DNA of 64,000 bases, taken from Augochlora pura. Lineage: Eukaryota > Arthropoda > Insecta > Hymenoptera > Halictidae. The notes beneath the pieces are model-generated. The model saw nothing but the letters and a program-made list of their open reading frames with translations, made no database searches and was not told the DNA's origin. The stretch is taken from positions 3,286,001 to 3,350,000 of the forward strand of contig NC_135773.1 of assembly GCF_028453695.1 (NCBI RefSeq). Reading direction: 5' to 3'. Positions 48,501 to 60,563 of this stretch are shown piece by piece. How positions within the stretch are numbered: the stretch's first letter is position 1; every line of letters begins with the position of its first letter. Made by a program: the position numbers and the translations under genes.

Positions 48501-50850
48501 AGAATTTAAACAGGTTCGTTTACTTGATATTAATTTTCAGACTATAAAGATCTTAATTAAAAATACAAAGATTTTACTCATGACTTTTGTCATGTAGCTG
48601 CCATCTCAAAGAATTTAAAAAACGTGAAATTGTCAATTGAAATAAAATCGAATGGAATAAACGGTAAAACGTGTAGTTTCATTTTATCTTTCGCTGCGCC
48701 GCGAAATATTAAATACAGCTGCATACTATATTAGGATTTGTGTCAGCAATGCCCTGGACGCGTTCCCGTATTAAAATCGAAAAATCTGTGTTCGCCCGTA
48801 TCCCATATTTTCCCGAATGTTTGATGTCCTTTCTCGTATCGGACCATTAAGATAGACGCGGTTACGTCACGAACAATGACAAAACCGTACGAAGAACCGA
48901 ATTCCAACATAACACGTCCCCGCTAATGGAGATTTTACGAGGCACGAGGAAAGAGAGAGAGAGATAGTCGTTTTTCGTGTATTATCATTCCGACTCGATG
49001 CACCGTTCCGCCATATTTTGTGGTTTCGTTTTAAATAAAAGGTTCTCCCACTAATTCTACGCCGTGCGATGGATGGAAATGAACGCGAAACACGTGAAAA
49101 ACATTATGAACCGTGACGGCTGTCGCAATACCGCGACACAGCTTTAGAAAATCGTATCGTGGAAATGGTAAAAAAAAATCATAATACGGAAAAGATGATT
49201 TTATATCGTAAAGAATCGTGAGAAGATAAACAATCCAATGGAAACAATTTGCTCATTGAGAGAAGCCGTGAATCGAACTTCCTCCGAGCATTAGCCGCGA
49301 TTAAATATTTATTGCGATTCAGTCTAGCGAGACAATGCAGCCGATCGATCATCGATCGACTTTTCATCATATCAGGAAGCAGGCGATAGGTATAATTATC
49401 GCCGCAAGCCTATCGATTTGTCTCGGCCCGATATCGTTGGATTCGATTTGAATCGATCACGTTCGTTTCATCGCAATTTATATCCTCTCCACTTTTATAA
49501 ATAATTATAGAACATATTCTACACCCTGTATTTCGTTCGCAAGGAACACCACGACCTTTCGTATTTGCACAGTTACACGCTCCTTGGTTAGAGCAGCATA
49601 TATACGTCGCTCGGAAAATTCAGAATCCGCACGCGATAGCAGAAACTCAATTATCGTCCGTTCTTCGGAAAAAAATAGAACCGAGATACGACGATAATTA
49701 CAATAGCTGTCTTCCCCCCCTCCACTCGTGTGCCACTGGAGTTACTACAATGGAGTAGACAGCTATTATCGTCATTAGTGTGCCTCGGCTCATTTCTTTC
49801 CGTGTGCAGACTATAACAAAGAAATTTCAAATTACACAGTTACGTGAACTTTATCTTCTGCCGCAGAATTTACTTTGCGAAGTTCTATCGCACTCCTCGT
49901 TGCTGAAGATTTTAAGTACGCTCTTGTAAAAATCTTTACACTGGTCACGTCACTCTAACGTGAACGTACTTCATACGATTCTCTCGGAGTGCATCGCGAC
50001 TGCAATTTTAGGCGATTTTGCAAGCGGTACGAAAATTTGTTAAACATTTTCATTTGACAGTGTTTTAAACGTTAATGAAAATTCTAAGGATAAAAAGACT
50101 TAGATTTTTTACGAAATATCTAGTTTATGAAAATATCTTTTTTGTATTGAAAATACTTTTTAATTTCTCGCCTTGATATATTATCTTTCGAGAGAAGACT
50201 ATTTTTTTTCTGTACAATACAATATCTATAAATACAATACAATAAAATACAATTAAATAGGCTAAATAAAATATCGATATTATTCTGAATCTTTATGCGA
50301 GCTCTAACTCATACACAGTTAAAAATTATAAAAAATTCGAATTTAAAAAAAAAACCTGAAACAATGTACTACGAGAGATGTCCGATTTTCCGTGAAATGG
50401 CCCAGCAGTAAAAGAAGGAGAAAGCAAGAAGAGAGAGAGAGAGAGAGATAGGACGGAGTGCAGCGCATTAAAAAACGCGACGTTTTCCAAGGTTTTCGAC
50501 GAAACGGCAGCATTAAGGATAATGCACATGGTTTCCGTGAAAATGTAGCGTCGCGCGTTCGTCGCATCCGCCAGCGAGGACGACGTTTTCGGTGCCTGTC
50601 CAAACAGTAATCGTTCCGCGATTACGCTAGCCAGCATTAATTTTTCGCTGCGCAAGTTTACACCCTCTTTCACGGCGCCTAACTATGTAGGTCGGTAACA
50701 GTTATTGTTGCGAGAGATCCACGCGTATATAACCGCGGCGATTGCGATCGCCGACAACTCGATCCTTCCCCTTAAGGCGAGTCCACGCTACGGCGTAACG
50801 CTACGAGTCACGTTCGCGACGGGAAAGGGTATCGATTTCGCTGATATTCG

Positions 50851-51278
50851 AGTGGATATTCAAAGCCTGGATGTTCAAAACTTGGAAGTCCAAACTTGGA
50901 TATCCAAAACCTGGATTCCCAAAACTTGGATTCCCAAAACTTGGATTCCCAAAATATGGAAGTCCAAACTTGGATTCCCAAAATATGGATCTCCAAAACT
51001 TGGATTCCCAAAACTTGGATTCCCAAAACCTGGATTCCTAAAATTTGGATTCCCAAAATTTGGATTCCCAAAACTTGGATTCCCAAAACTTGGATTCCCA
51101 AAACTTGGATTCCCAAAATTTGGATTCCCAAAACTTGAATTCCCAAAACTTGAATTCCCAAAACTTGAATTCCCAAAACTTGAATTCCCAAAACTTGGAT
51201 CTCCAAAACCTGGATTCCCAAAATCTGGATTCCCAAAATCTGGATATCCAAAACCTAAATATCCAAATCCTGGATATC
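50851..51278 (+). repeat. 15-bp minisatellite, array 1, about 28 units
   Basis: Tandem units of TTGGATTCCCAAAAC with variants TTGGATATCCAAAAC, TTGAATTCCCAAAAC and TTGGAAGTCCAAAC. The period is 15, a multiple of 3, and the main unit has no stop codon in any of its six frames. The long open frames here (such as PKLGF repeats) are therefore a by-product. The TTGGATATCCAA variants are perfect 12-bp palindromes. Confidence 0.95.
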
Positions 51279-51953
51279 TGTCTCTTCTTCCAATTAAAGA
51301 AACTTTCGCAAATTTCTTGCGAACCGTTCCAGCAAACTTTCACATACTTCCTGCAACATTTTCATAAAATTCTTGCAAACAGTCGTTTTGCTGCAAATAA
51401 CAATACTTTTCAAAACGCGATAAACATATTAGAATCGAATCGAATTATTTTTAATTTGCTTGGAGTTGTTAGGTTAACTGCATTGTCTCGGTGGACTGAA
51501 TCGCAATAAATATTCAATCGCAGAGAATGCTTGGAGGAAATTCAATTAGCGCTTCTTTTAACGAGCTAATCGTTTCAATTAAAATGTCTATCTTTTTACG
51601 AAGCTCTTTTTATAACACTGAATCACTTTTTAAGCATTACGATGTTTGCTAAAAATTGTTACTATATCACCAAAGCCGTCACGGTTTATAACATTTTTCA
51701 CGCGAATTCATCAATATTCCTTCAGAATTACATCGAATTTTTTATTACATCGAAATATGTATATAATTCTTAAAAAGTGTATTTATCTATTTTATTTATC
51801 TGCGTAATCAAAAGTTTCGTCTATAATTCCTGCCAGGAACTAATAAATGATATTCCAAAATTTCAATGAACGAATTAGCACGTACACATCGTCTCATTAT
51901 CTATGACTGCGGGAGAACAAAGGAAATATTCGTGAACATAATCGAATCGGAAC

Positions 51954-52357
51954 AAGCGACGTCGTTCTAGCAAACAGTCCTTGCAGTATCGAGGTCAATT
52001 AATAGCGAACATTCCAATCGGAGTATTAATTTCCGTCCAAAACCTGGATATTCAAAACCTGAATGTCCAAAATGTGGATGTCCAAACTTGGATATCGAAA
52101 CCCTGGATTCCCAAAATTTGGATATTCAAAATCTAGATATCTAAAACCTGGATATCCAAAATCTGGTTATCCAAAACCTGGATATCCAAAATCTGGTTAT
52201 TCAAAACCTGGATTCCCAAAATCTGGTTATCCAAAACCTGGATTCCCAAAACTTTGATATCCAAAACCAAGTGACGTCGCGTTCCAGCAAACAGTCCTTG
52301 CAGTGTCGAGGTCAATTAATAGCGAGCATTCCAAACGGAGTATTATTTTCCCCCAAT
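51954..52357 (+). repeat. Direct repeats of about 88 bp bracketing minisatellite array 2
   Basis: Copy L (51954-52042) and copy R (52269-52357) share AGCAAACAGTCCTTGCAGT, TCGAGGTCAATTAATAGCGA and CGGAGTATTA. The offset is about 315 bp, with the array between them. This is best explained by tandem duplication of a flank-plus-array unit. Confidence 0.88.
52036..52267 (+). repeat. 15-bp minisatellite, array 2, with 30-bp alternation
   Basis: Same family as array 1. The later part alternates CCTGGATATCCAAAA with TCTGGTTATCCAAAA, giving a 30-bp higher-order period. Confidence 0.93.
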
Positions 52358-53667
52358 ACCTTGCCGAGTATAGATTTTTCCATTGGCATACGCCTGAAAG
52401 CGGAATACGGGAATCCGTTGCTTAATTTTTGCTGCGCATCGACACGTGCTATCTCGCAACGATGGTCAACCGTAAGATAACAAAACGGCTATACACATAT
52501 ACATATGTATTCCTATTTCCCTATCCACTTATCGATAGACACGTTGGAGGAGACTGGTGTCGAGAGAGCGAGATCGATACTTCTTTGTCTTGACCGATGA
52601 GTCATCCGCAAGAACGGAGACCGCAATCAGCATGCTTCTGTCGGGCGTTAGAAAAGCAACAACAATATAGCCACGGTCGTTTTACTTGTCCTGGGCTTAA
52701 TTGTTATTGGAGAATAATCAAATTGCGCCGTTTGCAGGGCACGTTAAAAATTTAGAAGAATTTCAATGGAATTATTTTTATTTTTTTATTGTGGCCATTT
52801 GTACACCAATTGTGGTCAAGTTTATTACAATAAATTCACCCTGATTGTCCCTCAGTTTATAAACAAAAATAGACAATTTTCGAAGAGCAGAAACAATTAT
52901 TCTCATTGTTAAAAATTACCGACTATAAATACAATCCTCGAGGCTCGAATAATAGTATCTCCTCTTCCTAAATTGTCCACTTTTGTCTCGCAAGCTGAAG
53001 GACAATTAGAGAGAATTTACTGTATCACTTGTCACCTTAAAAATTACAAGCATCATAAATTTTCTTTTCGAGATTATGTTTAAATAATACGCCTTATAAT
53101 TCTGCATATATCACCCGTTTAGTTAGCAGCTTTTCTACTCTCCGCGCTTTCACGTTTATTGTAAGGAAAACACACACAATTCCGCAGGCTCTTTACCGAG
53201 GATACTTTCTTTACTCGGAATAATTCCCTCATTAATCGTACGTATCCACTTGAAACAATATATTTGCTAGCTAGAAAGCTGGCGTTGATTGCTAGGAACA
53301 GCGGCGAACTCGAAGAAAATATGATTAAATAATGCGGCGGCAGAGATTAAACCAGAAAAGATTCGTAATCCGGCGTCGACGATTTTCCGATCGCGTTTCC
53401 TCCCTCGATTATTTATCAAACGACGCCTTGCCCGGCCGAAATCGAGGCGATCGTGGAAACGTGTCGCGCTTGGAGAACGTTTCGCAAACTGCTGTCCGGC
53501 ATGTGTTACTTATTGCCCAATAGTTCTTGGAACCGTCCGCAAGAGAACCCGTTCGAACGTGATGCATCGAATTTTCCCCAGAAAACGGCGGAACGCGTTC
53601 CAATAACCCGTCGCGAGTCCCGGAGAGTTATGGCGTGATTAAAATTTCTGGATGAGAAACGATGGCA

Positions 53668-53673
53668 GGAGAG

Positions 53674-53710
<37 letters not shown>
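53668..53710 (+). repeat. GA microsatellite
   Basis: GA dinucleotides with a few interruptions. A shorter one lies at 50430-50452. Confidence 0.95.
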
Positions 53711-55284
53711 AGCCCCCTCGATAAGATCGGACAGACGAAAGGGAACAAAGCCGGATCCCCGGATAGGATCGAGGTTCGGGGTCGCGTATGTATAGGAAAT
53801 CATTTTCGAAGCAGCCCCGCCGTTATCTAATCGGACACACAGCCGGTATCCGTTGAAAGAGAGCGCTCTCCTCTTCGAGAAAGTCGGATAATTAACTTGC
53901 AAAACTCGAACGATGGTAACGACCCTGTTATGCCGTGAAAATATAATGGCCCATCGAATTAAGGACGAGGAACGATCCTCGACTCGCGAGAAGCACCCCG
54001 CCAACCCCACCCTGAAGTGTGTTCAACCGCCAAGACGGATTCCGTGCTACCACCACTACAATCGTTTTTCCTTTTATCGATAAAAATTCTCGCACTTTCT
54101 TTATCCGCTCTCTTATTCGTGCCCTCTGTAAACTAACCGCACGTTCGTTGCATTTATTCAATCCGAGATCGGAGAATCCGACGATGGATAGAAATCTTGA
54201 CCAACTTTGATTTCCTGTTTCGAGAGATCGTGGGGCGCGAACGCTTCTTCGTCAATTATAATTCACAGATTTTCTTTATCTTTCATATTCTTTCTCTTTT
54301 CTCGGTTATTATTGTATTTTCTCTTTTATAGTGTCGTTGCATTTATTTCATTTAAGATTGTAACGACAGATGAAATTTTGATCGAGTGCGAGTTGATAGT
54401 CGGATGCATTAGGGGTGCAGAAAATATACCTCCAAAATACACGAAATAAGAGTTCGGAAACCATTTTCTTTTTTCGAAATTTCGATCAACTTTGATCCCC
54501 TGTTGGGCGATTATTTTACAAAGCATAATGTTCATAATTTCTTAATATCTCCTATCATATTTTTGACCTCTATTATTTCGTTAAAAATACGTGACATTAT
54601 AAATAAATCATGACAATAAATAAATAGCAACGTCTCATGTTCTAATGCATAATTAATTCTATTTTTACAGAGGAATTATTAGAATTACTGCGTCATACGT
54701 GCAAGTACAATAATATTGACGCTCGTAATCTGGCGATATGAAACACATCTCAAGGAAACATTCTACTTTTTTTAAAAAAGCGTTGAAGTAGCCTTCTGTT
54801 CTAGTCACTTAGCGGCAAAGTAACCTTTCTGTTCTACGTCGTCGTTGCGTCACATGTTGGTTAACACGAAACCTACCGTATCGGTGAAAATGACTGGTTT
54901 CACGTTTCTTAATTGTCGCCAGAGTTCGCGCGACAAATAATCTGATCAACAATCAACGATTACGTCTCGTTAATTGTTACAAATTATTATACAACAATTA
55001 CAATTTATCCACCTGTTATGCATTAATTATAACAATCAACGAGTTACAATCATTGATCGAAAACCAGACTGCTTTTCGCTTAATTCTGACTAGCACTAAT
55101 CTACAAACTCTTTCAAGGTTTTAATCTACATTATTAAATGATTTCTTGTGCAGATACAGTATCGGCAGATTGTAGAAAATCAAGATATCTAAATAATAAG
55201 CGGCTTCCTATCTATTACACCAAAATATACTTACAACATTTTTATAATTACTTTCTGTTGAAGCGTCGACGATTTTCGTCGACG

Positions 55285-55468
55285 AAATTCATAATGTACT
55301 AAGCCCATTGCAGATTAATAATAAAAGATTATTACCAATTACTTTTAGTGGAAATTTACGATATATTAAGCCCATTGCAGATTAATAATAAAAGGTTATT
55401 GTGAATTACTTTCGGTGGAAATTCACAATGTAACAAGCCCACTGCAGATTAATAATAAAATATTATAA
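55285..55468 (+). repeat. 67-bp tandem repeat, three copies
   Basis: AAGCCCATTGCAGATTAATA begins at 55301, 55368 and 55435 (the last with ACTG for ATTG). A 9-bp inverted repeat CGTCGACGA/TCGTCGACG sits just before the array at 55264-55284. Confidence 0.9.
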
Positions 55469-55844
55469 AGATATAGAAAAGGTACTGAAAACTGAAACGT
55501 ACATTGTTAAACAGTATTAACCCACGGTTCAAGTACCGATACACAGAATAAGTATCGCCTAATCCGACTGGAAAGAGACAACTATCGCGAACGGCGCGCG
55601 AGCAATAAATATGAAATAACTCCGAAAATTACCGTCAGTCAAGTAACTGTCAGCAATGTCAAATTCCCGTCGAGCACACAGCAGTGCCTCCGGTTTCACG
55701 GGAGTGTGCTTCGCGTTTTCCCCGGGTATTTTATCGCGAAAAGTGTGTCAATCATTTACGACGAGCATACTGTGCATCGATTTGCTTTACAAAGAGCACC
55801 GGTACATAGAGCCCGAGCGACGAGCAGGTGTTTCGATCCAAAAC

Positions 55845-55931
55845 GGAAAGAAAAAGAGAGAAAGAGAGAGGAAGAGAGAAAGAGAGAGAGAAAGTGAGAG
55901 AGGGAGAGAGAGAATGGGAGAGGAGGCGCGT

Positions 55932-55970
<39 letters not shown>
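55845..55970 (+). repeat. Long GA-rich microsatellite
   Basis: Over 120 bp of GA, GAAA and GGGA units. It creates an Arg/Glu-rich artefactual open frame. Confidence 0.95.
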
Positions 55971-56193
55971 AAAACGGGAGGAATTGTTTTTCGCGTGTCG
56001 ATCAAGTGCCGCACGGCCGAATGCATGCGACTCGTCCCCAGACGCGGCTTTATCGGCGTCGATACACGCGTGCTTACTTATCGCGGCGAAACGCGACGAA
56101 AATTGTCAGCGCCGCCGAACGGGAACGCGTCGCGGTGTGGCTCTCTATGCCTCGCAATTAATCGCAGCGAACCGCCGCGTTATTATTTCCTCC

Positions 56194-56215
56194 GGGGGGG
56201 GGGGGGGGGGGGGGG
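56194..56215 (+). repeat. 22-base G homopolymer
   Basis: An uninterrupted run of 22 G followed by CGGCTGCTGCTGCTGGTGGTGG. It is able to form a G-quadruplex in principle; the length may be imprecise because homopolymers are hard to sequence. Confidence 0.9.
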
Positions 56216-57187
56216 CGGCTGCTGCTGCTGGTGGTGGTGCTGCACGCCGGTGTCGGCACGCGACCATTTTACAAATCGAAACTTCGCAGCCATCGCCGCG
56301 TGGACGACCGTGGAATTATTCAGGAAAACCGTTCCCCGTTGCTTCGGATAAAAACGAACGGGAACCGCGGGGTCGCGCGAGTCCGTCTCGCGGCATGGAA
56401 TCGTTCCCGAACATGAAACCGAAAGCAATGGCGGAATTTTATACGGGAATTTTTATGCGGGACCGCGGTCGCAGAATGAACGGTTTTTACGATAGAGAAG
56501 ACAGGATGTAAAAGGAGAAATGAATTTAGATGCGCCGCGCGGACCGGTGGCCGTCTTCTGTGCGGCGCATTGCACTTTATTGTGCACGATAAAGCACTAC
56601 CGTGTAATATCGCGAATTACGTCGATGCTCGTGGTTTCGAATATTTCAAAATACTCGGTGTATTACGTGCGAAACCGACTTATTCTATTATACACTTGGT
56701 ACAGTTGCGAATGTTGTTCCATCTATCAATAATTATAAATTATTATCTATATGCATCTTAACGCTTTATCGGTCAACCGATCGTAAAAATTTTCGTTTCT
56801 ATTTCGATTTTATTTATCTTATTAATCGCTGAAGGCAATTAATATTTAAAAATTTATGTAATGATATTGAAGTTAGTACAATTAACGCTTTATCTCAATA
56901 ATAGATAACAAATTAAGGGTTGCTATGGCAACCGATTCACAGGCTACCGATCGGGGGGAAAGCCGATTTATAAGCTTTTTCTATTATATTTAAAATATTA
57001 ATTCGAAGCTTCTATTTTTTTAATGATCCGCTCGACCGTGCGGCAATACCGTAGCCCGCCGTAGTCAATTAATAAGAACTTACTTAGTTGAAACGTCAGG
57101 AAGTGCTGGGGGATCGCGTGACCAACACGTATTTTTCAATGAACTTTGACAACGAGAAAAACTGATGAGAGAGGGAGAGAGAGAGAG

Positions 57188-57287
57188 NNNNNNNNNNNNN
57201 NNNNNNNNNNNNNNNNNNNNNNNNNNNNNNNNNNNNNNNNNNNNNNNNNNNNNNNNNNNNNNNNNNNNNNNNNNNNNNNNNNNNNNN
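57188..57287. other. Assembly gap, 100 N
   Basis: Exactly 100 N immediately after a GA microsatellite (57168-57187). A round number usually marks a join of unknown size. Confidence 0.98.
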
Positions 57288-58220
57288 ATGAGCGAAAGAT
57301 CTTCACAATTGAATGTATCATTATCCTCGGCAATAGCGTGCGGTCTAAACCGTCTAAATTTGTGGGAACTTTGTGATGCGCCGACGATGTAACACCGTTT
57401 CGATGCTGAAGGTAAATATTCTTATCGATCTAACACTTTAGAGCTAGTTTAACCCTTTATTCGCCAAAAATCCATCAACGGGCTTTTTAACTATTTTATT
57501 ATACGTAAAAGAATCTCAATAATTATTTCGAAAATAGTTGAATTATATTACATACAAATCCTTGAAAATCTTACTATCTCGTCAATTTTTAAATATCTAT
57601 TAAAAAATGTCAGCTGGTCAAGCGTAAAACGTAACAAGGACATTAGAAACGAAATATTTTTCCTTGACAAGTCGCGATTCTACGGCAGTAAACTGAATTA
57701 TAAATAATCTTAGCGATTGAAAGAAACGTGCACGTTTTTACCGATGGCGCGATAAAGATTGCGAAACTTTGAACAGTGTCGGTTTAATGGTTTTCGCAGC
57801 CGTAAAATTTCAAGCTGCAATAAAATTCGAACGCGGTGCTGTGTGTAAGAAGCTAGGGAACCACGGTTCATTGCACTGTCTTAGGAGCGCGTTGTTGTCC
57901 GTATCATGTCTAAAAGCGACTGGCAGCGAGCGTGGTCTTTTTGTGGCTCGCTGCCGAAAAGGTAGAGGACGGAACGAGAAGCGAAACGTCCGCAGATGAG
58001 AAGTTTGACGCAGCTTCGTCTGTAAACACGCTGTCGTCTTTGAAGATCCCGTTTCTATTTAGTACCGACTAATATTACTGCGGTCTATTTTCTGGGGACG
58101 ACGCGAGACAACGCGTAGTGTCACAATAGTTCGTTAGCTCACCTAAATCACGTTACGAGCCTTCATTCATAACTTTTGATGCAAACAGACGTTTGAAATA
58201 TTAATTTAAATAATATCTTA

Positions 58221-58411
58221 TTTATTTTATAATTATTTGAAATAATCATTTGAAGTAATTATTTGAAATTATTTGAGGTAATTATTTGAAATAATTATTT
58301 AAAGAAATTATTTGAAATAATTATTTAAAGAAATTATTTGAAATAATTATTTGAAGAAATTATTTGAAATAATTATTTAAAGAAATTATTTGAAATAATT
58401 ATTTAAAATAA
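58221..58411 (+). repeat. 26-bp AT-rich tandem repeat
   Basis: Units begin at 58301, 58327, 58353 and 58379 with consensus AAAGAAATTATTTGAAATAA plus TTATTT. Degenerate copies lie upstream to 58221. Confidence 0.9.
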
Positions 58412-60397
58412 CCATGAAGCTAAACATTGAACTTTAAATATTAATACAGTTGGCTTGAAATAATATTTCCAATAATATTAATTTTAAGGATATCACTGTC
58501 AAAAAAAATAAATATGAATTAAAATAACGTATTATACGTAACGATATTGCAAACAATGTCGATTGAAATATGCAGAGGCCTGCCTGTTGGGTAGTCAGGT
58601 TTCAAGAGGAAGGCAGAAAGACGCGAGGAAACCTTGTCCCTTGGAGTTTGGAGGTCTGGCTTCCTCCGCCAATGGTGTAATCGACAGTAGTGTGCACGTG
58701 TACGCACTTTACACACGGGCTCGGGTTAAAGTGCCTCGTTTGAAACGACGACAAGGCGAGCCGGAGCGTTAATGATCAGTGCACCGACATCTGCGGCTTC
58801 CTCCTGTTTTCGCGTGGCACGCACGCCGATGATTGATGACAGGCAACTGACACACCCCGGGGAGCCGACACCCCCGACTTGTAACAATCATCGATACGGC
58901 CGCGATGGCGTCCGCCGGACCATCGAAATCGATCGTTGACCCGCGATCCGTGGAGCCGATAACCACGGGAAGATCGAGAACTTCGTCTCGCCTAATCGTT
59001 GTCATCGATTATTTCGGTTCTACCAGGGCTTCTCGAAATTTTATTACATATTTATAAAGCAATAAAAATAGCGTTCAATATATTTATCACGCATATCTTT
59101 GAATATATCAATTTTTCTAATAGAATACAAAATGGCGGCTCAGTGGCCGACAGAAGAAGCTATATTAATGGCCATAATAATTATTATTATAGCTAATGAG
59201 TAGCTATAATTAATGATCAATAATACTAGTTGACGAGAAAATTATGCAGCAAGAAAATTAATTATACAAATTATTTTTGTCTCATTTTGGTGCACCGAAA
59301 CATTTGGGGAATAGTATTCAACGATGCACACAGATTTCGCACGTGTTTAGTTACTTTGTTAAATTGGCTTTCGCAGCGCCGTTCATTAGGCATAAATCAT
59401 TTAACGCTTATCAAAACTTACGTAACAAACTACACTTGTGTAAGCCGAGTCAGCTTGTCGCACCAAGCCACGGGGGTTAAACGCAATTTATGGGTATATT
59501 TATACTCTCTCACTCTGCACGAATAAGCGTCAATTGATTGTTGCCGCGACAATCAGCAGCGTCTGATTCCACCGGCAATGAGTCCAAATAAAACACATAT
59601 GCGCAACGTATTAACACCATACGCGTCGATATCAATATTATTTCGATTTCTCGGCGAACTTTCGATTGATAAAAATAGTCAATATTCCTTATCTTTTATG
59701 CTCTCTATTTTTAGAAAATCAAACGTACTATTGATTTTATAAATGTTGTCGTTCGAGATCGTGGGCAGAGTCTATAAAAAATATTAATTATTAATAAAAT
59801 TGATGATTTTTATAAATAGCTGAACTGCTTTTGTACTCGATTTTTATATCGTATTCATTTAATGTTATTATTCGTTCAAGTGAACTTTCATTTTTTAATA
59901 AAGATTATAGATATCGTCTTATGGGAAACATTGTCAGCAATATAATATAACAATAGAAATGAATTCAAGGAACAGTAAAAAATGATCGGTGCTCTGTTTC
60001 CATTTGAAACAGTTGGCATGCAAAAGGTTGAAATTAGATTGCGATCGTTCATCACGATTTCTAATATAAACGTGAACAGAGAGAGAATTCGGCCACGGCT
60101 TGTACCAGATTAATCAGTTCAATTGGTTAAAAGTAGTCAGCTGGCAAGCGGAATGATTTCACGTTATCCCATTCTCGACGAGCTACATACCTCTATCTCT
60201 GCAAATATCAGAGATACGCATTCAGTCACGAAGAGATATTCGGACAATTTTTAATACGGATAACACATGAACACGTTGGACTGGCTAAATGATTTGAAGT
60301 TTTCTATATGCTAGAGATCCTAACGTATTAAACAATCGCCAAATAAATTTTTGCAATAATACCAGTATAGAAATATTATGATTCGACTATTAATTAT

Positions 60398-60563
60398 TTA
60401 ACCCTTTGCGCTCGATGCCGTTTCAACTGGAATAGCCATAACAAACATAACGTAGCCTTAACAATCTTGTGAATACAAACTTTGTTAGTATGAATATTAT
60501 TTTGCAACGTGATAGAAGAAATCTATAGTGCCTCACGGCGACCACTCGAGTGCAAAGGGTTAA
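60398..60563. mobile_element. TTAA MITE, CACTCGAG family, 166 bp
   Basis: The left end TTAACCCTTTGCGCTCGA and the complement of the right end, TTAACCCTTTGCACTCGA, differ at one base. TTAA is intact on both sides. Non-coding interior. Confidence 0.8.

Larger units (their letters stand above)
35446..50850. other. Upstream of LST-2, no gene recognised
   Basis: Either a first intron of LST-2 or intergenic. Contains (CGA)5 at about 35498-35513, MITEs at 36717, 42578 and 44419, and the repeats listed separately. GC-rich blocks at 37.9-38.5, 40.6-41.2, 43.2-44.2 and 45.7-46.1 kb give long but homology-free frames. The expected short initiator exon was looked for by its WL-KPK-like signature and not found. 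Confidence 0.55.

Noticed and set aside
50705..51367. 220-codon frame with PKLGF repeats, plus companions on both strands
   Set aside because: Caused by a 15-bp minisatellite whose unit lacks stops in all six frames; no conserved non-repeat domain.
50851..52267. CRISPR-like array
   Set aside because: Units are contiguous 15-mers with no unique spacers, in a eukaryotic genome.
55828..56511. 227-codon frame with Arg/Glu and Gly runs
   Set aside because: Built from a GA microsatellite and a 22-G homopolymer; no homology.
57448..57470. TTAACCCTTTATTCGCC as a further TTAA MITE end; also TTAACGCTTTATC near 56759 and 56881
   Set aside because: Only single or same-orientation ends are visible, with no inverted partner, so no element can be defined.
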